A DNA stretch of 64,000 bases from DATBIO01 sp036556965 (GTDB lineage Bacteria; Acidobacteriota; Vicinamibacteria; Fen-336): the NCBI GenBank assembly GCA_036556965.1, contig DATBIO010000272.1, forward strand, positions 8,332 through 72,331. Direction: 5' to 3'. Within the stretch, counting starts at the first letter, position 1; each line of letters starts with the position of its first letter. This document shows positions 32,589-42,300 of this stretch, one piece after another. The notes under the pieces were generated by a model that was not told the origin of the DNA, did not search any database, and saw only the letters and a list, made by a program, of their open reading frames with translations. A program made the translations under genes and the position numbers.

Positions 32589-32908
32589 GCGCCGAGCGGG
32601 TGGTCGCGCTCTCCACGGTGGGGAGCGCGGAGGCGGCGGAGGAGATCGCCCGCGCCCTGGTGGAGCGGGGCGTGGCCGCCTGCGTCAACGTCGTGCCCGG
32701 GATCGTCTCCTTCTACCGGTGGCAGGGCGAGCTCCAGCGCGACGGGGAGTGGCTGCTCGTGATCAAGACGCGCGCCGAGCGCTTCGAGGCGCTGCGCGCG
32801 GCCCTGGTGGCCCTCCACCCCTACGAGGTGCCGGAGGTGCTCGCGCTGCCGGTGGTGGCCGGGCACGAGCCCTACCTGCACTGGCTGGACGAGAGCGTTC
32901 GTCCCTAG
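32585..32908 (+). CDS. cutA: Divalent-cation tolerance protein CutA
   Basis: A 107-residue CutA1 protein, a trimeric ferredoxin-like-fold protein of the PII-like type. ALVERGVAACVNVVPGIVSFYRWQGE and HPYEVPEVLALPVVAGHEPYL(HW) are the two family signatures; the C-terminal WLDESV is typical. It was linked to copper tolerance in E. coli, though its general role is unsettled. GTG 32585 is fixed by overlap with the EVE stop. No signal peptide, so cytoplasmic. The transsulfuration gene converges from the right, 30 bases away. Confidence 0.92.
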   Translation: MSAERVVALSTVGSAEAAEEIARALVERGVAACVNVVPGIVSFYRWQGELQRDGEWLLVIKTRAERFEALRAALVALHPYEVPEVLALPVVAGHEPYLHWLDESVRP

Positions 32909-32938
32909 GCGCGGCCGCGCGCGGAGCGGGTCCCCGGC

Positions 32939-34075
32939 CTAGAGCCGGGAGAGGGCCCCGCGAAGATCCGCGATGAGGTCCTCGGCGTCCTCGCAGCCCA
33001 CGCTGATGCGCACCAGGCCGTCGGTGATGCCGAGGGCATCGCGCTCCGCCTGCGTGTAGCCGGCGTGCGTCATGGTGGCGGGGTGGGAGATCAGCGTCTC
33101 GATGCCGCCCAGGCTCTCGCCCAGCGAGCAGAGGCGCACGCCCTCCAGGACGCGTCCCGCCGCCGCGCGCGAGCCCAGCTCGAAGGAGATCATGGCCCCG
33201 AAGCCGCCGGCCTGCCGCTTGTGGACGTCGTGGCCGGGATGGTCGGAGAAGCCGGGCCAGAACACCTTCCGCACCTTGGGCTGGCCGCGCAGGAACTCCG
33301 CCACCACGCGGCCGTTCTGCTCGTGCCGCGCCATGCGCAGGGCCAGGGTCTTGGTGCCGCGCAGCACGAGCCAGGAGTCGAAGGGGGAGAGGATGGCCCC
33401 CGCCGCGTTCTGGTAGTACTGCAGCCACTGCGCGTGCTCCGCGGACTTCGCCACCACCACCCCGCCCACGCTGTCGGAATGGCCGTTGAGGAACTTGGTG
33501 GTGGAGTGCACGACGAGGTCGGCGCCGAGGGCCAGGGGCTTCTGGAAGCAGGGGCTCATGAAGGTGTTGTCCACCACGAAGAGGGCCTTCCGGCGGCGCG
33601 CGGCCTCGCCCAGGGCCGCGATGTCGCAGACCTTCATCAGGGGGTTGGTGGGGGTCTCGATCCACAGCATCTGGAAGTCGCCCGCCGCGCGCTCGAAGGC
33701 GGCGGCGTCGCTGGCCTCCAGGAAGGCGAAGTCGACGCCGTAGCGCGCCAGGACCTTGGTGAAGAGGCGGTGCGTCCCCCCGTAGACGTTGTCGGAGACC
33801 ACCACCCGCTGGCCCGACGTGACCATGGACAGGACCGCGTTGGTGGCGGCCATGCCCGAGGCGTAGCAGTAGGCGTCGGCGCCCCCCTCCAGGGCGGCCA
33901 GGTTCTTCTCCAGGGCGCGCCGCGTGGGGTTCTGCGTGCGCGCGTACTCGTAGCCCTTGTGCCGGCCGATGCCCTCCTGCACGTAGGTGGAGGTCTGGTA
34001 GATCGGGGTGACCACCGCGCCCGTGGTGGGGTCCGGCTCCTGGCCGGCGTGGATGCAGTCCGTGGCGAAGCCCAT
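32939..34075 (-). CDS. Cystathionine gamma-synthase/gamma-lyase family PLP enzyme
   Basis: Transsulfuration enzyme (Cys/Met metabolism PLP family), 378 residues, starting GFATDCIHAGQEPDPTTGAVV as these enzymes do. PLP lysine K194 lies in HSTTKFLNGHSD; ASGMAATNAVL and VDNTFMSPC are further signatures. Synthase and lyase activities are hard to separate by sequence. The gene follows a cysteine synthase/cystathionine beta-synthase-like gene by only eight bases, like the mccA-mccB pair that converts homocysteine to cysteine, so gamma-lyase activity is favoured but not proven. Confidence 0.9.
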   Translation of the reverse strand: MGFATDCIHAGQEPDPTTGAVVTPIYQTSTYVQEGIGRHKGYEYARTQNPTRRALEKNLAALEGGADAYCYASGMAATNAVLSMVTSGQRVVVSDNVYGGTHRLFTKVLARYGVDFAFLEASDAAAFERAAGDFQMLWIETPTNPLMKVCDIAALGEAARRRKALFVVDNTFMSPCFQKPLALGADLVVHSTTKFLNGHSDSVGGVVVAKSAEHAQWLQYYQNAAGAILSPFDSWLVLRGTKTLALRMARHEQNGRVVAEFLRGQPKVRKVFWPGFSDHPGHDVHKRQAGGFGAMISFELGSRAAAGRVLEGVRLCSLGESLGGIETLISHPATMTHAGYTQAERDALGITDGLVRISVGCEDAEDLIADLRGALSRL

Positions 34076-34083
34076 GCCGCCTC

Positions 34084-35040
34084 TCAGAGGTTCTCGAAGA
34101 CGCCCTTGCCCAGGTAGCGCTCGAAGCCGTCGGGGAAGACGGTGACCACGCTGGCCCCGCGGGGCAGGCGGGCCGCCACCGCGCGCGCGGCGTGCGCGGC
34201 CGCCCCCGCGGAGCCCCCCACCAGCAGGCCCTCGCGCCGCGCCAGCTCGCGCACGGCGGCGAAGGAGGCGTCGTCGGTCACGGTCACGATCTCGTCCACC
34301 AGCGCGCGGTCCAGGGCCGCGGGCCAGAACGAGTTGCCGATGCCCTCCACCTTGTGTGGACCGGGCGGCCCTCCCCCCCAGATGGACCCCTGGGGCTCCA
34401 CCAGCACCGCGTGCACGCGCGGGTCGCGCTCCTTGAAGTAGCGGGCCACCCCGGTGAAGGTGCCGCCCGTGCCCGCCCCGATCACCACCGCCGCGGGCAG
34501 GTGCCCCAGCTGCTCGTGGATCTCCACCGCCGTGGTGCGCTCGTGGAAGGCGGGGTTGGCGGGGTTCTCGAACTGCTGGGGCACGAAGGCCCCGGGGATG
34601 CTCCTCGCCACCTCGCGCGCCCGGGCGATGGCGCCCTCGATCCCCGCCTCCGTGGGCGTGAGCACGATCTCGGCCCCCAGCACGTTCATGACCGCGGTCT
34701 TGGGCCCCACGAACTTCTCCGGCACCACCACCACCACGCGGTAGCCGCGGCTGATGCCGATGAGGGCCAGGCCCACGCCGGTGTTGCCCGCGGTGGGCTC
34801 CACGATGGTGGCTCCGGGGGCGAGCAGGCCCGCCTCCTCCGCGGCCAGCACCATCCCCAGGGCGGCGCGGTCCTTCACGCTACCGCCGGGGTTGAGGAAC
34901 TCCAGCTTGGCGAAGACGGAGGCCCCGCCCGCGGGCACGTAGCGCTGGAGGTGGAGGAGGGGGGTGCGCCCGACGAGGTCGAGCACGCCGCGCGCGATCC
35001 CGCCCGCGCGCTCGGTGTCGGCCTCCGCGCGCGCGCTCAT
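34084..35040 (-). CDS. Cysteine synthase / cystathionine beta-synthase-like PLP enzyme
   Basis: Fold-type II PLP enzyme of 318 residues. K56 in NPGGSVKDRAA holds PLP, EPTAGNTGVGLA is the substrate loop, and GAGTGGTFTGVARY is the phosphate-binding loop. It lacks a heme domain and C-terminal CBS domains. Cysteine synthase (O-acetylserine plus sulfide) or cystathionine beta-synthase (serine or O-acetylserine plus homocysteine) are the two options; pairing with a gamma-lyase-like gene favours the second. A TAACGT box lies six bases upstream of the ATG. It appears to be the first gene of the pair. Confidence 0.9.
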   Translation of the reverse strand: MSARAEADTERAGGIARGVLDLVGRTPLLHLQRYVPAGGASVFAKLEFLNPGGSVKDRAALGMVLAAEEAGLLAPGATIVEPTAGNTGVGLALIGISRGYRVVVVVPEKFVGPKTAVMNVLGAEIVLTPTEAGIEGAIARAREVARSIPGAFVPQQFENPANPAFHERTTAVEIHEQLGHLPAAVVIGAGTGGTFTGVARYFKERDPRVHAVLVEPQGSIWGGGPPGPHKVEGIGNSFWPAALDRALVDEIVTVTDDASFAAVRELARREGLLVGGSAGAAAHAARAVAARLPRGASVVTVFPDGFERYLGKGVFENL

Positions 35041-35046
35041 GGCGTC

Positions 35047-35052
35047 ACGTTA
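35047..35052 (-). promoter_or_regulatory. -10-like box of the transsulfuration operon
   Basis: TAACGT on the minus strand ends six bases before ATG 35040. The same hexamer precedes the PilZ-linked small gene and the FtsB-like gene. No -35 is evident. Confidence 0.3.
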
Positions 35053-35091
35053 GCGCAGGCCGCGAAGGGGGGTCAACGTTGCCGCGCCGCC

Positions 35092-38000
35092 TCAGGCGCG
35101 CAGGCCGATGTCGTGCAGGATGCCCGCGCACTCGTCCGCGGGCAGCGGGCGCGAGAACAGGTAGCCCTGCATGAGGTCGCAGCCGTGGTTCTCGAGGAAG
35201 ACGAGCTGCTCCTCCGTCTCCACCCCTTCCGCCACCACGCGCAGCTTGAGGGTGTGGGCGAGGGCGATGACGGCGGTGGCGATGGCGGCGTCGTCGGGGT
35301 CGGTGGTGATGTCGCGCACGAAGGACTGGTCGATCTTCAGGGTGTCGATGGGCAGGCGCTTCAGGTAGCTGAGCGAGGAATAGCCGATGCCGAAGTCGTC
35401 GATGGTGATGCGCACGCCCAGCGCCTTCAGCTCGCGCAGGGTGTGCACGGTGGCCTCCGCGTTCTGCATGGCATTGGTCTCGGTGATCTCCAGGTCGAGG
35501 CAGGAGGCGGGCAGGCCCGTCTCGGCGAGGGCGCGGCGCACCTCGTTCACCAGCTCCGGCTGCTGGAACTGGCGCGCGGAGAGGTTCACCGCCACCACCA
35601 GGTCGGGGTGGCCGGCGGAGTGCCAGGCGCGGGCCTGGGCGCACGCCGTACGGAGGGTCCAGGCGGAGAGGGGGAGGATGAGGCCGGTGGCCTCGGCCAC
35701 GGGGATGAACTCGCCGGGGGCCACCAGGCCGCGCTCCGGGTGCTGCCAGCGCAGGAGCGCCTCCACCGCGTGCACGCGTCCCCGGCTGAGGTCGAGCATG
35801 GGCTGGTAGTAGATGACCAGCTCCTGGCGGGCGATGGCCTTGCGCAGCTCGCTCTCCACGGCCAGGCGCTCCACCGCGCTCGCGTTCATGGTGGGTGCGA
35901 AGAGCTGGTAGTTGTCGCGCCCCTGCTCCTTGGCCCGGTACATCGCGGTGTCGGCGTTCTTGACCAGGGTCTCGGCGTCGGCGCCGTCCTCCGGGTAGAC
36001 GCTCACCCCCATGCTGGCGGAGACGTAGAGCTCGCGCTCGTCCATCCGGAAGGGCTGGCGCAGCGCGTCCAGGATCTTCTCCGCCACCGTGGTCACGTCG
36101 ATGGCGCGGGCGAGGCCGGGCAGCAGGAGGGTGAACTCGTCCCCGCCCAGGCGGGCCACGGTGTCGCCCTCCCGCACGCAGCCCAGCAGGCGCTCGGCCA
36201 CCGCGCACAGCAGGCGGTCGCCCACGGTGTGGCCGAGGGAGTCGTTGATGACCTTGAAGCGGTCGAGGTCCAGGAAGAGCACGGCCAGGCGGTGGCCCTG
36301 GCGATGGGCCTGGGCCACCGCCACCTGCAGGCGGTCCGTGAAGAGGAGCCGGTTGGGCAGCGCGGTGAGGGCGTCGTGGTAGGCGAGGGCCTTGATCTGC
36401 TCCTCGGCCCGCTTGCGCTCCGTGACGTCGAAGGCGAAGCCGAGGGCGGCGGAGCGGCCGCCGAACTCGATGCTGCCCGCGGAGAAGTCCACCCAGCGCA
36501 GGCCGCCGTCCTTGCGCACGATCCGGAACTCGTAGCGCGCGGGGACGGGCAGGCCGCGCTGGCGGGCCAGGCCGCGCTCCTTGACCATCTCCTGGAACTC
36601 GGCGTCGGCCAGCGACCAGAAGGGCCGGCGCGCCAGCTCCTCCACGCTGTAGCCGGTGAGGAGGGAGGCGGCGGCGTTGGCGTAGCGGAAGTCCTCGCCC
36701 TGGTAGATGAAGATGGCGCTGGGCGTGGTGTCGGCCAGGGTGCGGAAGCGCTCCTCGCTCTCGCGCAGCGCCTCCGTGGTCTGCTGGCGGACGAGGGCGT
36801 TGGCCACGTGCTGGGACACGTAGGCGATGAGGTCGCGGTCCCGCTCGGTGAAGCGCACGTCCTCGGAGTAGCTCTGCACCACCATGGCCCCGAAGGCGCG
36901 GCCGCCGCGGCGCAGGGGCGCCCCCAGCCAGTCCACGGACGGCTCCCCCAGGAGCTCGATCTCCCCCCGCGCCACCAGGGCGGCGAAGCGGTCCTGGTCC
37001 ACCAGCCGGGGCTCCGCCTCGCGCAGCACCCACTCCGTGAGCCCCTTGCCGGGGGCGCGCGGCGCGGGGGGGGCGTCGTGCTCGTCCACGAAGTAGGGGA
37101 AGCGCACGGAGTGCCCGTCGTCGTCGAGGATGGCGATGTAGAAGTTGCGCGCGTACATCAGCTCGCCCACGATGCGGTGGATCTCCCGGTAGAACTCGGG
37201 CATGTCCTCGATCACCCCCGCGGAGTGCGCGATGCGGTAGAGGGCGGCCTGCAGCTTCTCCGCCCGCTTGCGGTCGGTGACGTCGCGGATGACCACCTGC
37301 ACGGCGGTGGTGCCCTGGTAGGTGAAGGGCACCGCCCCCACCTCCACGTCCACGGCACGGCCGTCCCGGCGCACGAACTTCTCCTCCACGAAGGGCAGGG
37401 TCTCCCCCACCGCCAGCCGCTTCATGCGCTCGATCACGGTGGGCAGCGAGTCGGGGTGGATGGCCTCCAGCACGGGGCGGCCCGCCATCTCCTGGGGAGA
37501 GCGGTAGCCCATGATGCGGGCGGCGGCGCTGTTGGCGAAGATCAGGCGCCCGTCGGCGTGCACGGCGATGCCGTCCGGGCTCAGCTCCACCAGCCGCCGG
37601 TAGCGCTCCTCGCTCTGGCGGAGCGCGTCCTCCGCCGCCCGGCGCTCGGTGACGTCGATGAAGACCCCGCGGAAGCCGCTGGCCTCGCCCTTCTCGTCGC
37701 GCATGAGGGCGATGGAGCCGCTGACCCGGCGGCGGCTCCCGTCGCCGCGGATGACCTCGAACTCCGCGCCGCGCACGGGGTCGCCGGTGGTGAAGACCTG
37801 GTTGAAGAGGCGGTAGACGATGCGCGCGTTCTCCTCGTCCGTGTACTGCCGGTTGTTCATGCCCAGCAGCTGCGGGGCCGGGTAGCCGAGGTTGCGGGCC
37901 AGGGCGTCGTTCAGGAAGACGAGGTTCCCCGCCAGGTCCACCTCGTAGTAGCCCTCGTCGATGGAGCCGAGGATGGCGCGGTACTTCTCCTCGCTCCGCC

Positions 38001-39117
38001 GCAGCGCCTCCAGGGCGTGCACGCGCTCGGTGACGTCGCGCGCCACCACCAGGGCGGCCTTGTGCCCCCCGAACTCCAGGACGTGGGAGCTGACCTCGAC
38101 GTCGATGATGCCTCCGTCCTTGCGGCGGTGGCGCCAGCCCCCGCCGTACTCGAGGTCCGCGCGGCCGCGGTCGATGCGCGCGAGCAGGCGCGGGACCTCG
38201 TCCAGGGGACGGATCTCGGTGATGCGCAGGCGCAGGAACTCGTCGCGGCTGTAGCCGTAGCGGGCCACCGCCGCCTCGTTGACCTCCAGGAAGTGCAGGG
38301 AGCTCAGGTCGTAGACCCACATGGGGTCGGGGTGGCTGGCGAACAGCAGGCGGAAGCTGGCCCCGCTCTCGAAGAGGGCCCGCTCCGCGCGCCGCTCCTG
38401 GGTGACGTCGCGGAAGCTCCAGACCCGGCCCACGGCCCGCCCCTCCAGCCACTGCGGGCGCGAGTAGCGCTCGAAGACGCGGCCGTCCTTGAACTCCAGC
38501 ACGTCGAAGCTCTCCGCCTCGGGCAGCGCGTAGAGCTCCTTGACCTTGCGCAGGAAGGCGTCCGGCTCGCGGAGCTGGTCACGCACGTAGCTCAGGGCGC
38601 GCTCGTCGTCGCGGGTCTCGATCACCTCCGGCGGGATCCGCCACATCTCCGCGAAGCGCAGGTTGCTGGAGACGATGCGCCCGTCGGTGTCGATGACGAG
38701 GATGCCGTCGGCGGTGGCCTCCAGCGTGGACTGGAGGAGGGAGACCGCGCGCTGGAGCGCGACCTGGGTGCGCTCGCGGTCGGTCACGTCGTGGAGGGTG
38801 GAGTGCAGCAGCAGCTGCCCGTTCAGCTCCAGCGGCCCGGAGTGCATCTCCACGTGGCGGATCTCGCCGGAAGCCAGGCGGTGGGGAAGGGCCACCGCGC
38901 TCCGGGGCTGGGTGGCAGCGCGGGCCAGGGCCTCGCGGAGCTCGTGGGCCGGCGCGGTGGCGAGGTCACCCAGGGTCTTCCGGCGGAGCTCCTCCCGCGA
39001 GTAGCCGTAGAAGCGGCAGGCGGCCGGGTTGGCCTCCACGATGCCGCCCGAGAGCGGATCGATGAGGAGCTGCACGGCGAGGTCCTGGTGGAACACCTGC
39101 CGCTGGAGGTCGCCCAC
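35092..39117 (-). CDS. Multi-PAS/GAF diguanylate cyclase-phosphodiesterase (GGDEF-EAL)
   Basis: A soluble sensor of 1341 residues (from GTG 39117, with AAGGA nine bases upstream; TTG 39147 would add ten residues). Five PAS-like repeats span about 5-630, recognisable by recurring GYSREEL- or GYxxxE-type segments and DVTER ends. A GAF-like domain (~640-790), another PAS (~800-915), GGDEF (~920-1080) and EAL (~1095-1341) follow. The cyclase motif RLGGDEF is intact (991-995), with an inhibitory RxxD site (REGD) five residues before it. The EAL motif (1119-1121) and IDDFGIGYSSL, DLEITE and EGVETEEQL are also intact, so both synthesis and hydrolysis of c-di-GMP are possible. No transmembrane segment. 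Confidence 0.9.
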   Translation of the reverse strand: MGDLQRQVFHQDLAVQLLIDPLSGGIVEANPAACRFYGYSREELRRKTLGDLATAPAHELREALARAATQPRSAVALPHRLASGEIRHVEMHSGPLELNGQLLLHSTLHDVTDRERTQVALQRAVSLLQSTLEATADGILVIDTDGRIVSSNLRFAEMWRIPPEVIETRDDERALSYVRDQLREPDAFLRKVKELYALPEAESFDVLEFKDGRVFERYSRPQWLEGRAVGRVWSFRDVTQERRAERALFESGASFRLLFASHPDPMWVYDLSSLHFLEVNEAAVARYGYSRDEFLRLRITEIRPLDEVPRLLARIDRGRADLEYGGGWRHRRKDGGIIDVEVSSHVLEFGGHKAALVVARDVTERVHALEALRRSEEKYRAILGSIDEGYYEVDLAGNLVFLNDALARNLGYPAPQLLGMNNRQYTDEENARIVYRLFNQVFTTGDPVRGAEFEVIRGDGSRRRVSGSIALMRDEKGEASGFRGVFIDVTERRAAEDALRQSEERYRRLVELSPDGIAVHADGRLIFANSAAARIMGYRSPQEMAGRPVLEAIHPDSLPTVIERMKRLAVGETLPFVEEKFVRRDGRAVDVEVGAVPFTYQGTTAVQVVIRDVTDRKRAEKLQAALYRIAHSAGVIEDMPEFYREIHRIVGELMYARNFYIAILDDDGHSVRFPYFVDEHDAPPAPRAPGKGLTEWVLREAEPRLVDQDRFAALVARGEIELLGEPSVDWLGAPLRRGGRAFGAMVVQSYSEDVRFTERDRDLIAYVSQHVANALVRQQTTEALRESEERFRTLADTTPSAIFIYQGEDFRYANAAASLLTGYSVEELARRPFWSLADAEFQEMVKERGLARQRGLPVPARYEFRIVRKDGGLRWVDFSAGSIEFGGRSAALGFAFDVTERKRAEEQIKALAYHDALTALPNRLLFTDRLQVAVAQAHRQGHRLAVLFLDLDRFKVINDSLGHTVGDRLLCAVAERLLGCVREGDTVARLGGDEFTLLLPGLARAIDVTTVAEKILDALRQPFRMDERELYVSASMGVSVYPEDGADAETLVKNADTAMYRAKEQGRDNYQLFAPTMNASAVERLAVESELRKAIARQELVIYYQPMLDLSRGRVHAVEALLRWQHPERGLVAPGEFIPVAEATGLILPLSAWTLRTACAQARAWHSAGHPDLVVAVNLSARQFQQPELVNEVRRALAETGLPASCLDLEITETNAMQNAEATVHTLRELKALGVRITIDDFGIGYSSLSYLKRLPIDTLKIDQSFVRDITTDPDDAAIATAVIALAHTLKLRVVAEGVETEEQLVFLENHGCDLMQGYLFSRPLPADECAGILHDIGLRA

Positions 39118-39330
39118 CGCCGAACGTCCTTGACCTGCTTCAGCCAACTTCGACCGACCCCCTCCGTGGCGCGTGGCCCGCGGTCTTTGACGACGGCCGG
39201 GCTAGTGTACGCGGCCCCGCGCGGGCTCGCCAGGCGCGGCCGTGGGCGCCCGCACACGCCCGGCCCGCCGGCCGCCCACGGAACTCCGCCTTCCCCGCGT
39301 GAAACCGGCCCCCCGGGCCCGGCAGCGGTC

Positions 39331-39359
39331 TTGCTGTAGGCGGCGCCGACGGGCAGACT
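39331..39359 (+). promoter_or_regulatory. Promoter of the A2M-pbpC operon
   Basis: TTGCTG (39331-39336) and CAGACT (39354-39359) are spaced by 17 bases, and GGAGG (39372-39376) precedes ATG 39381. The rest of the 233-base gap to the divergent GGDEF-EAL gene shows a TACACT box on the minus strand at 39204-39209 and nothing else convincing. Confidence 0.45.
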
Positions 39360-39380
39360 CTGCGCCGTCTCGGAGGATCG

Positions 39381-42300
39381 ATGGAACGGGGAACGCGCAG
39401 CCGCACCCTGGGTGTCTTCCTCGCGTTGCTGGCCGTGCCCGCGGCCGCCGCCGAGCTCCAGGTCGTGCAGTCCGGCCCGCAGGGGGAGGTTGCCCAGCTC
39501 GGGGAGGCGGCCGAGGTGCGGGTGGTCTTCTCCGAGCCCATGGTGGCGCTGGGCCGCATCCCGGACCGGGTGGAGGCGCCCTTCTTCTCCATTGCGCCGT
39601 CCGTCCCCGGAACCCTCCGCTGGTCCGGCACGCGCACGCTCATCTTCACGCCCGACGCGCCGGATGAGCTCCCCTACGCGACCCGCTTCCGCGTGACCGT
39701 GGAGGCGGGGGCGACCGCCGTCTCCGGCCGCCGCCTGGCCGCGCCCCACGCCTTCGAGTTCACCACTCCCACGGTCCGCCTCCTCCGCGTGAACTGGCAG
39801 CGCGAGGGTGGGCGGTTCGACGCCCCCCTCTTCCTGTACCTCCGCTTCAACCAGCCCGTCTCGCGACAGTCCCTCCTCCCGCACCTCTCCTTCGCCTACG
39901 CGCCCCATGACTGGACCCCGCCCGAGCTGCCCGCGGAGGCGTCGGAGCGCGACCCGCGGGCGGCCTCGGACTTCGCGGCCAAGGTGGCGCGCACGCAGGC
40001 GGCGGTGAAGAGCCGCGCCGCGGTGGCGGTGGCGGCCGCCCCGAGCTGGGACCGCCAGACGTTCCCCCCCGCCCCCGACCTGGTGGTCCTGGAGACGAGG
40101 GTGGCGCCTCCCCCCGACGCCTGGATCGCGGTCACGGTGGGGCCCCGCGTGCCGTCCGCGCAGGGCGCGGAGACCCCGGGCCAGCCGCAGTCCTACACCG
40201 TGAAGCTGGAGCCGACGTTCTTCGTGCAGGGCTTCCGCTGCCGCGAGGCCTGCGACCCCGAGGGCTGGAACCCGCTCCGTCTTCGCGGACGCGTGGTACC
40301 GCGCGTGCTCGGGAGCACGCTGGCGGTGGCCGACGTCACCGCGTCTCCGGCCACGCCGCTGGAGCCCGCCGCGCGCTCCCCGGAGCACGAGGAGGAGCCC
40401 GGCTACGAGTACCCCACGGAGGGCGACGAGTACGACGCGGCCACCGAGGTGGCGCTGGAGGACGTCGGCTACCGCCTCGCGCCGGCACGGCGCTACCGGG
40501 TCACCGTCGGCCGCGGCCTCGTGGCCAAGGACGGCCAGACCCTGGGCTACACCTGGGCGGGCACGGTGGACAACTGGCACCAGCGGGCGTTCACCAGCTT
40601 CGGCGGGGGCCACGGGGTGTGGGAGTCGTCGGGGGGCTCGAAGCTGCCCTTCTACGCGCGGAACCTGCGCGCGGTGACGCAGTGGCTCCGGCCCCTGTCC
40701 CTGGACGAGCTGATGCCGACGACGCGCCGGCTGCAGGAGAAGTACTTCCGCCTCGCCCCCGAGGAGGCGCCCGTGGAGCGGGCCCTCGGCGGCCGGCCCG
40801 ACACCATCGAGTCGCACGGCCTGGAGCTGCGGCCGTTCCTGTCCCCCCAGAACACGGGCCTGCTCTGGGCGGCCCTGCGCGACGGCGATCCCATCCCCCG
40901 CGCGCACGAGTCGGACACCGCGCGCCCGCCGAGGTCGACGCTGGTCCAGGTCACCAACCTGGGGCTGAGCGTCAAGGACAGCCCGCACGACACGCTGGTG
41001 CTGGTCACGCGGCTGGACGACGGCCAGCCGGTGGCGGGGGCGAAGGTCGCCATCCGCGACCTGGACAACGCGGTGCGCTTCACCGCGACCACGGACGCCA
41101 GCGGCGTGGCCACCATGAAGGGCACCGACCTTCGCATCCCCGACGAGTGGTGGCGGTTCCGCTTCATGGTCACCGCCGAGAAGGACGGCGACGCCGCCTT
41201 CGTGGGCTCCGACTGGTACGAGGGGATCGAGCCGTGGTCCTTCTCCGTCAACTACGACCTCGGGGAGTCGCGCCCGCTGCTGCGCGGGTCCGTCTTCGCC
41301 GACCGCGGCGTCTACAAGCTCGGGGAGGAGGTCCACCTCAAGGCCATCCTGCGCACCGACACCGCGGAGGGCGTGGCCCTGCTCCCCGCGGGCACCGCGG
41401 TGGAGGTCGTGGTCAGGGACACGCACGGAGACGAGGTCGTGAAGACCACCCTCGCCCTCTCCGAGTGGAGCAGCGCGGAGTGGGCGTTCACCCTCCCGCG
41501 CGCCGCCCCCCTCGGGTACTACGACGTGGCGGCGACGGTGAAGGGTCAGGAGCGCTCCGCGCGCGGCTCCTTCCTCGTGGCCGCCTACCGGCGTCCCGAG
41601 TTCCGCGTCGAGGTGGGCCTGGCCGGGGAGTCCAGCCTGGCCGGGGTGTCCCTGGCGGGAGTGGTGGACGGCCGCTACCTCTTCGGCGGCGCCATGGCGG
41701 GCGCGCCCGTGCGCTGGACGTACGCCCGGAGCCCGTCCTACACGGTGCCGGCGGCCATCTCGGACCGCTACCCCGCGGAACGCTGGGCCTTCCTCGACCA
41801 CGAGCGCCCCACCCCCCCTTCCGGCACCATCGAGACGAAGGAGGAGGAGCTGGACGGGCAGGGCCGGCTGTCCCTGACCCTCGAGACGTCGAAGGACGCG
41901 GGCGTCCCCTACGAGTACACGCTGGAGGGCGAGGTCACCGACGTCTCCCGGCAGCGGCAGGCGGGACGCAACTCCTTCCGTGTGGATCCCGCGCCCTGGT
42001 ACGTGGGGCTGAAGCGCCCGCCCTACTTCGCCGACGCCGCCCTCGGCCTCGACACCGAGGTGGTGGCGGTCTCCCTCGAGGGGAGCCCCGTACCCGGCGT
42101 GGAGGTCACCCTGAGCCTGACCCAGGTCCAATGGCACAGCGTGCGCCGCGCGGAAGGGGGCGGCTTCTACACCTGGGAGACGGAGCGCCGCGAGGTGGCG
42201 GCGGGCGAGTTCCAGGTGGCCACCGCGGAGACGCCGCAGGCGCTGCACGTGCCCATGCCCGCGGGCGGCTACTTCGTGCTGCGCGCGGTGGCGCGGGACG

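Noticed and set aside
34192..39339. Long open frame antisense to the cysteine synthase-like and GGDEF-EAL genes
   Set aside because: Same composition artefact. The sense strand carries intact PLP, GGDEF and EAL motifs.
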